NCBI RefSeq assembly: GCF_037042905.1
Contig: NC_087245.1
Span: 28,646,001 to 28,710,000 of the forward strand
Direction of reading: 5' to 3'
From: Lytechinus pictus
Taxonomy: Eukaryota; Echinodermata; Echinoidea; Temnopleuroida; Toxopneustidae
Length of the DNA stretch: 64,000 nt
In this document: piece after piece, positions 61,001 to 64,000 of the stretch
Layout: each line of letters starts with the position of its first letter
How positions within the stretch are numbered: the stretch's first letter is position 1
Translations under genes and position numbers: made by a program
Notes under the pieces: model-generated
What the model was told of the DNA's origin: nothing
Databases searched by the model: none
Seen by the model: the letters and a program-made list of their open reading frames with translations, nothing else

Positions 61001-62000
61001 AATGTGGTCATAGTTAAAGATCAAGCTCACAGATCTTGTTGAATCCATGAAAGGTCTCTTATTTTCAATGAATAAGAATAACGTATATGGAATTATCAGA
61101 AATTATTTTCTTTAATGACTATGAGATTAACAATGTTAACAATGTCATATTAATTTGATGGTTTGTACAATAACAGATGGAATAAAGTAGGCAATATAGT
61201 TTAGATCTGGCAATGGCTGAGGGGTAAATTTTGATTTTTTTTTTCAGGTCAGAATCCATCTGTTATACAAGGGTACCAGCGCAAGACAGCTAGCATGCTT
61301 CCAATACTCCCTGCTCTGCTGCTCTGGCCATAGTCTTCAAGCACAGACTCAAGTTTAACACTAACTAATTATACCATGTCTAGAGTAAAGACTAGACTCC
61401 AGACTGTCTGTCTGTGTCCAAGATGAGCAGAGTCCGTAATGAATCTAGTCTCACTACTTCAGACTCTGCATTATGTATTTTGTGAATTGTGGGAGAAAGG
61501 GTCTGTGCCTGCAGACTACTCTGGCCACGGCTGCATGTGACAATCTCCACAACAGTCACATGATGTGATATAAATGACAAAATATCATATTCGCTGATCT
61601 GGGGTCCGTTGCAGAAAGAGTTGCGTTTAAGCGCAAGTAAAAAAATCGATTGCAAGTCCCAAATGCGCGCTGTTGATTGGTAGAAAATCAAGTTACGCAT
61701 GATTTTTAGAGTTGCGATTGATTGCAAAGTCTCTTTCTGCAACGGGCCCCATGACTTGCAATGACCCAGCAATGAAGGCACTGATATGGCCTATAGTTGA
61801 TTTGTATTAAGAAAATGTATTTTTATTTTGTTTTGTTCATGTTGTAGGAGTCAATGACGAAGCAAGGAATCTTCTGGTTTTATGGTGGAATCTGCTTCCT
61901 TGGAGCCGTTTTTGTCTTCTTCTTTGTTCCAGAAACCAAAGGGCGCTCGTTGGAAGAAATCGAAGTGAGCTTTGCAGGCAACGACCGTAGAAGGAGATAA
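47093..62000 (+). CDS. Gene B: facilitative sugar transporter, GLUT8/GLUT6-like (SLC2 family)
   Basis: Nine exons: 47093-47199, 51169-51319, 52924-53136, 54990-55089, 57252-57466, 59076-59334, 60016-60075, 60539-60747 and 61848-62000. They join in frame to 489 codons with matching phases and GT/AG ends. The 488-aa product has the usual length and motif order of a 12-helix MFS sugar porter: GYSSPALP (65-72), SWFG (83-86), GGRK (107-110), GRILTG (141-146), YISEVAP (159-165), PETARYLL (218-225), [12 protein letters not shown] (289-300), DKLGRK (337-342), [14 protein letters not shown] (395-408) and [12 protein letters not shown] (466-477). GYSSP, SWFG and WGPIPWLxMSEIFP point to class III GLUTs (GLUT8/GLUT6). 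ENVSLI (30-35) fits the [DE]xxxL[LI] sorting signal of that group. The first loop motif is QCGGRK rather than DRxGRR. TAG immediately precedes the ATG in frame, supporting this start. The substrate (glucose, other hexose or trehalose) cannot be told from sequence. Confidence 0.93.
47668..49508. mobile_element. hAT-like element with GTTCGG subterminal repeats
   Basis: It begins TAGTGCTGCA and ends TACAGCACTA. It is flanked by exact 8-bp duplications CTTCACAT (47660-47667 and 49509-49516), the hAT signature size. Both ends are rich in GGTTCGGTTCGG-type repeats (about 47690-47762 and 49405-49498), as expected for transposase-binding subterminal repeats. The 1841-bp body has no recognisable transposase frame, so it is probably non-autonomous. 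Confidence 0.88.
49953..50568. mobile_element. TTAA-flanked foldback element, copy 2
   Basis: Same family as 17004-17614. It starts TTAAAGGACAAGTCCACCCC and ends GGTGGACTTGTCCTTTAA, with ~150-bp inverted arms. It is inserted into the right part of the outer element at 47349-50620. Confidence 0.9.
51169..51319 (+). CDS. Gene B exon 2: TM1 and first extracellular loop
   Basis: The acceptor is TTTTTTTCTAG. It encodes the first helix ([20 protein letters not shown]), YSSPALP and EEESWFG. The donor GGG|GTGAGA is phase 0. Confidence 0.92.
51779..52175. mobile_element. CAGGGGCGGATCCAG short element, gene B intron 2
   Basis: It begins CAGGGGCGGATCCAG and ends AGATCCGCTTCTG (inverted). AACTG occurs directly at both outer edges (51774-51778 and 52176-52180). 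Inside are a GCGAGCGGAGCGAGCGAG stretch and an AAT microsatellite (51995-52037). Confidence 0.65.
52235..52455. repeat. Dispersed repeat shared among gene B introns, copy 1
   Basis: It shares CTGCAGGCACAGACCCTGAT, ATCAACAAGT, GACTAGCACA and GTGAAAGGTTTACA with 55130-55340. Related CAGACTC/GCAGACTAC segments recur at 61310-61530. Non-coding; identity unknown. Confidence 0.65.
52924..53136 (+). CDS. Gene B exon 3: TM2-TM4 region
   Basis: 71 codons beginning [16 protein letters not shown], with GGRK in the cytosolic loop and [12 protein letters not shown]. The donor CCT|GTAAGT is phase 0. Confidence 0.93.
53190..53788. mobile_element. TTAA-flanked foldback element, copy 3
   Basis: Third copy, 54 bp downstream of exon 3 in gene B intron 3. 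It starts TTAAAGGACAAGTCCACCCC and ends GGTGGACTTGACCTTTAA. It is more diverged internally than copy 2. Confidence 0.9.
54990..55089 (+). CDS. Gene B exon 4: TM4-TM5 region
   Basis: The acceptor is TCTTCTTGCAG. It begins [20 protein letters not shown], the PVYISEIAP motif of sugar porters with Asn in place of the usual Val. The donor CTAG|GTAAGA is phase 1. Confidence 0.92.
55130..55340. repeat. Dispersed repeat shared among gene B introns, copy 2
   Basis: Diverged copy of the segment at 52235-52455, in the same orientation, 40 bp after exon 4. The reading frame across it (55142-55528) is not supported as coding. Confidence 0.6.
56129..56621. mobile_element. Foldback element with ~130-bp arms, gene B intron 4
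   Basis: The left arm (56129-56253) and right arm (56488-56621) are reverse complements: GTTAAGAACCCACTGCACTA against its partner near 56580-56605, and GGGAGGAGAGACCTTCG against CGAAGGTCTCTCCTCCC. The spacer is about 234 bp. No coding content. Confidence 0.8.
56640..56810 (-). mobile_element. tRNA-derived SINE-like fragment
   Basis: On the - strand, GGTTCGAGTCC (B box, 56745-56755) lies downstream of TTTGCTCAGTCAGTAAAGC (A-box-like, about 56782-56800). The acceptor-stem halves do not pair, so this is a SINE head rather than a tRNA gene. Confidence 0.5.
57028..57240 (+). mobile_element. tRNA-derived SINE with L2-like ATT tail
   Basis: An A box TAGTCCAGTGG (57041-57051) and a B-box-like GATTTGAACCC (57077-57087) are followed by a ~120-bp body and GCGCAAGATAAATGCC, then an ATT tail. 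The tail ends about 11 bp before the first base of gene B exon 5. Confidence 0.7.
57252..57466 (+). CDS. Gene B exon 5: TM6 and PETARYLL motif
   Basis: 71 codons and part codons: a hydrophobic helix, then VPETARYLL and the start of the central cytosolic loop ([13 protein letters not shown]). Its acceptor (ATTTTTAG) is directly preceded by an ATT-rich SINE tail. The donor GAT|GTAAGT is phase 0. Confidence 0.93.
57467..59075. other. Gene B intron 5, no distinct element
   Basis: AT-rich intron. A short direct repeat (CCAAATTATAACCCATAATT, near 57566 and 57627) is the only local structure I see. Confidence 0.4.
59076..59334 (+). CDS. Gene B exon 6: TM7-TM9
   Basis: It carries [19 protein letters not shown] (TM7 substrate-pocket motif) and [13 protein letters not shown] (loop 8-9 motif). 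The acceptor is AATTGCAG and the donor GAG|GTAGGA, phase 1. Confidence 0.93.
60016..60075 (+). CDS. Gene B exon 7: short exon, TM9 end
   Basis: A 60-nt exon encoding [20 protein letters not shown], phase 1 to phase 1, with acceptor TTATTGCAG and donor GATG|GTAAGA. It could be skipped in frame, but that would remove helix 9. Confidence 0.88.
60262..60425. repeat. ATG/ATA-rich microsatellite in gene B intron 7
   Basis: Imperfect GATGAT, AATAAT and ACAATA runs. Non-coding. Confidence 0.75.
60539..60747 (+). CDS. Gene B exon 8: TM10-TM11 with WGPIPW motif
   Basis: It carries [19 protein letters not shown] and [12 protein letters not shown], diagnostic for GLUT-type transporters. The acceptor is ATTTTCAG and the donor CAG|GTTAGT, phase 0. 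Confidence 0.93.
61601..61750. mobile_element. GGGGCCCGTTGCAGAAAGAG MITE, copy 2
   Basis: It begins GGGGTCCGTTGCAGAAAGAG and ends TCTTTCTGCAACGGGCCCC, ~98 bp upstream of gene B exon 9. Same family and length as 20854-21002. Confidence 0.85.
61848..62000 (+). CDS. Gene B exon 9: TM12, PETKG motif and stop
   Basis: The final helix is followed by [16 protein letters not shown], ending with an Arg4 tail and TAA at 61998-62000. An AATAAA at 62561-62566 is one possible poly(A) signal. Confidence 0.93.
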   Translation, partial: ESMTKQGIFWFYGGICFLGAVFVFFFVPETKGRSLEEIEVSFAGNDRRRR

Positions 62001-62369
62001 ATTACTTAAGCGACACAACTCCAATATATTGCCATGAATGCATTTGCCTTTTGATATTTTACTAATTTCTTATTAAGTCATAGGGAATGAGTTAAATTAC
62101 CAGTCCCCTATTTGTGGTACTGAATGATTATCATTTATACCATGTATTTCCTAAGCACTTGTCCTTAAAGTGTATTATTACTCACCATGATTAGTAAGTG
62201 TACTTTTTTGAGGGTTGCTATTTGTAATAACAGAGCATTCCCTAATGTTCGCTGGTGGGTGTATGGTCCAATATATTACTGAAAAATTAGCAAAATAAGT
62301 TGGCATGATTTTTCAGCTTTTAACTTGAATCATCCATGTACAAAGCCTATATGGAAATCACATATCACT

Positions 62370-62698
62370 TTTCTTTGAGTGTTTCTAACTCCGGTAGCTT
62401 GCGCTACTTAGTTTATTTAAAGTAGTATTTCTGTAGAATAAGATCACATTGTATAAATGTGTGCTACATCATACAGTAAACTGGTCTCAGTTTGGTCCTT
62501 ATAGGTTTCAAAAGAGCCAATTCAAATTGATAGAGTTTGAAATAGCTCAAAATAGCCCAAAATAAAAACCATTCCTTTTCATTGAGTGTGTCTACCTCCC
62601 GTAGCTTGCACAACTTCATTTATTTCAAGTAGTATTTCTATACAATAAGATCACATTGTATAAATGCGTAATGCATCATCAGGTAAACTGGTCTCAGT
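62370..62698. repeat. Two ~123-bp direct repeats in gene B 3' region
   Basis: Copies at about 62370-62492 and 62576-62698 share AATAAGATCACATTGTATAA and GTAAACTGGTCTCAGTTT. They may lie in the 3' UTR of gene B. The remaining 62700-64000 is AT-rich with no gene recognised. Confidence 0.75.
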
Positions 62699-64000
62699 TT
62701 CATAAAGACTTGTTATAATAACAAATGCCTAATTACTATAACAAGTTTACTATCAGCCAATCATATTGATAGATTTCAGTAGATTTAAACTGTTGAAAAT
62801 TTCTTATTATAACAAGTTTTGTGGAACTAGCCACTTGTTTTATTTTTTTCCATGTGACCACAATTCAGAATCAAATAGAGTATTTTAGATCTGAATGATA
62901 ACCCATTGTTGTAACGAAATGTAGGTTTTTGTCCATTTGTATAATTTTATTTCGTACATGGCTGATTAGCAATTTGTAGGATGATATGATATATCATCTA
63001 CCAATTTTGAAGTGTTGATTTTTTTTTTTTACAAATGATGACTTTGGGGAAGTTCATAATAGTTCACAAGGTATAACCATAATATAAATTCAAGTATGTT
63101 ATAATGTACTTTGATAAGGTCCATATGTAACTTTGTATCCATTATTATCACAAGCCAGTCAAAGCTGATTCATATACAAAGTTTTTAAAGTGTACATTGT
63201 TGACTGTGTAGATTTACAAGTTAATTCGAGAGTAAGCTTCAATGTCTTGAATTGATTCTTCCTGCATATTAAAAAGTACCTAAAAGTCACAACATTTATT
63301 TGATTATTATATAATATATAAGTGATTGTGATGATAATTGATTGCTACATGTCCTGCTTGCAAGTGGCAGGACACGTGAGAAAACACTTGTTATATAGAG
63401 AAACTTGTATGTATTGTAAAGACCACCCAAATGAGACAAGAAAAGTGGTCTTCATGAGCAGGTGGTCTTCTTGGATAGACATGTTCCTTCAATGTATGTT
63501 TTAATCTGGAATTCCAATCAAAGGAAACTAAATTTGTAGTCTTTATAGACAGGTGACCCATCTATACCGGTGGATACTAAAGGTTTAACTGTAAATAGAA
63601 AGAAAGAAAAATAATTGTTTTTAAGATTGTTCAGGATATATTAATTTTATTTCAGAAAGACGTATTTCCAAGCTGTGCTTGCATAATATATATGTTATAT
63701 TTTTGATATTTGTACTTTTATATGATATATTGATGGCACTACATTGTCAAATGTCAAAATTAATCAGGTGTATTAATCTACTTACAACATTGAGACACAT
63801 TTCAGATCATATGAAAGTTTTTAACCTTGTTCAAAGTTACATTAGAAAGCACTACAAGCAGTGAGACTACCACAGGCATTTCACTTGTCAAATTGAAAAT
63901 AGTCAAATAGTCAAATTGACTGGTTGCCAAATAAAAAGAAGACCCCCCCCCTTGTTGATATTTATTTGGAAAATAGTGATTTAACATGATTATTTTCATT

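Overview
This is eukaryotic, AT-rich, repeat-dense DNA from a marine deuterostome, most likely a sea urchin (Lytechinus-like). That assignment is inference. It rests on the intron-rich HYR/sushi gene, the GCGAGCGCGAAGCGCGAGC repeat arrays, a TTAA-flanked foldback family and CR1/L2-like LINEs. Nothing in the sequence looks prokaryotic: there are no operons or ribosome binding sites.

Two complete host genes can be rebuilt exon by exon, both on the + strand, with consistent splice phases. Gene A (18079-35164, 11 exons, 724 aa) encodes a secreted mosaic protein: signal peptide, eight-arginine run, proline-rich segment, HYR, sushi, HYR, HYR, sushi, a unique segment with an RRRRKR basic site, then two GCC2/GCC3 (ephrin-receptor-like) cysteine modules. 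The order resembles the middle of SVEP1. Gene B (47093-62000, 9 exons, 488 aa) encodes a full-length MFS sugar transporter of the SLC2A8/SLC2A6 (GLUT8/GLUT6-like) type with an N-terminal acidic dileucine-type motif. Each gene has a plausible TATA box and initiator close to its start codon.

The rest is mostly mobile and repetitive DNA. Positions 1-17.6 kb hold a 1.7-kb foldback, tandem repeats, a ~4.7-kb inverted repeat built from ~170-bp units (6.6-11.3 kb), microsatellites, a 34-bp perfect palindrome between TA runs, a 5'-truncated LINE (13.7-16.7 kb, - strand) and a TTAA-flanked foldback element. Gene A introns hold a 462-bp tandem duplication, a foldback with a MITE in only one arm, two hAT-like elements and a 5.4-kb piggyBac-like element with TTAA/CCCTTTGCGTGCG ends.

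The intergenic 35-46.9 kb holds more GCGAGC-type arrays (one inside a 2.4-kb element with 10-bp flanking direct repeats), a LINE 3' fragment and an array of ACCATGGT palindromes. Gene B introns hold a three-layer nest of transposons (47.3-50.6 kb), another TTAA foldback, a 5'-to-3' tRNA-derived SINE whose ATT tail runs into the exon 5 splice acceptor, and several smaller inverted repeats.

I found no undescribed multi-gene system. The most interesting items are the transposon nesting that gives relative insertion dates, the very large tandem-unit inverted repeat, the SINE at the splice acceptor, and the polyarginine start of the secreted protein.
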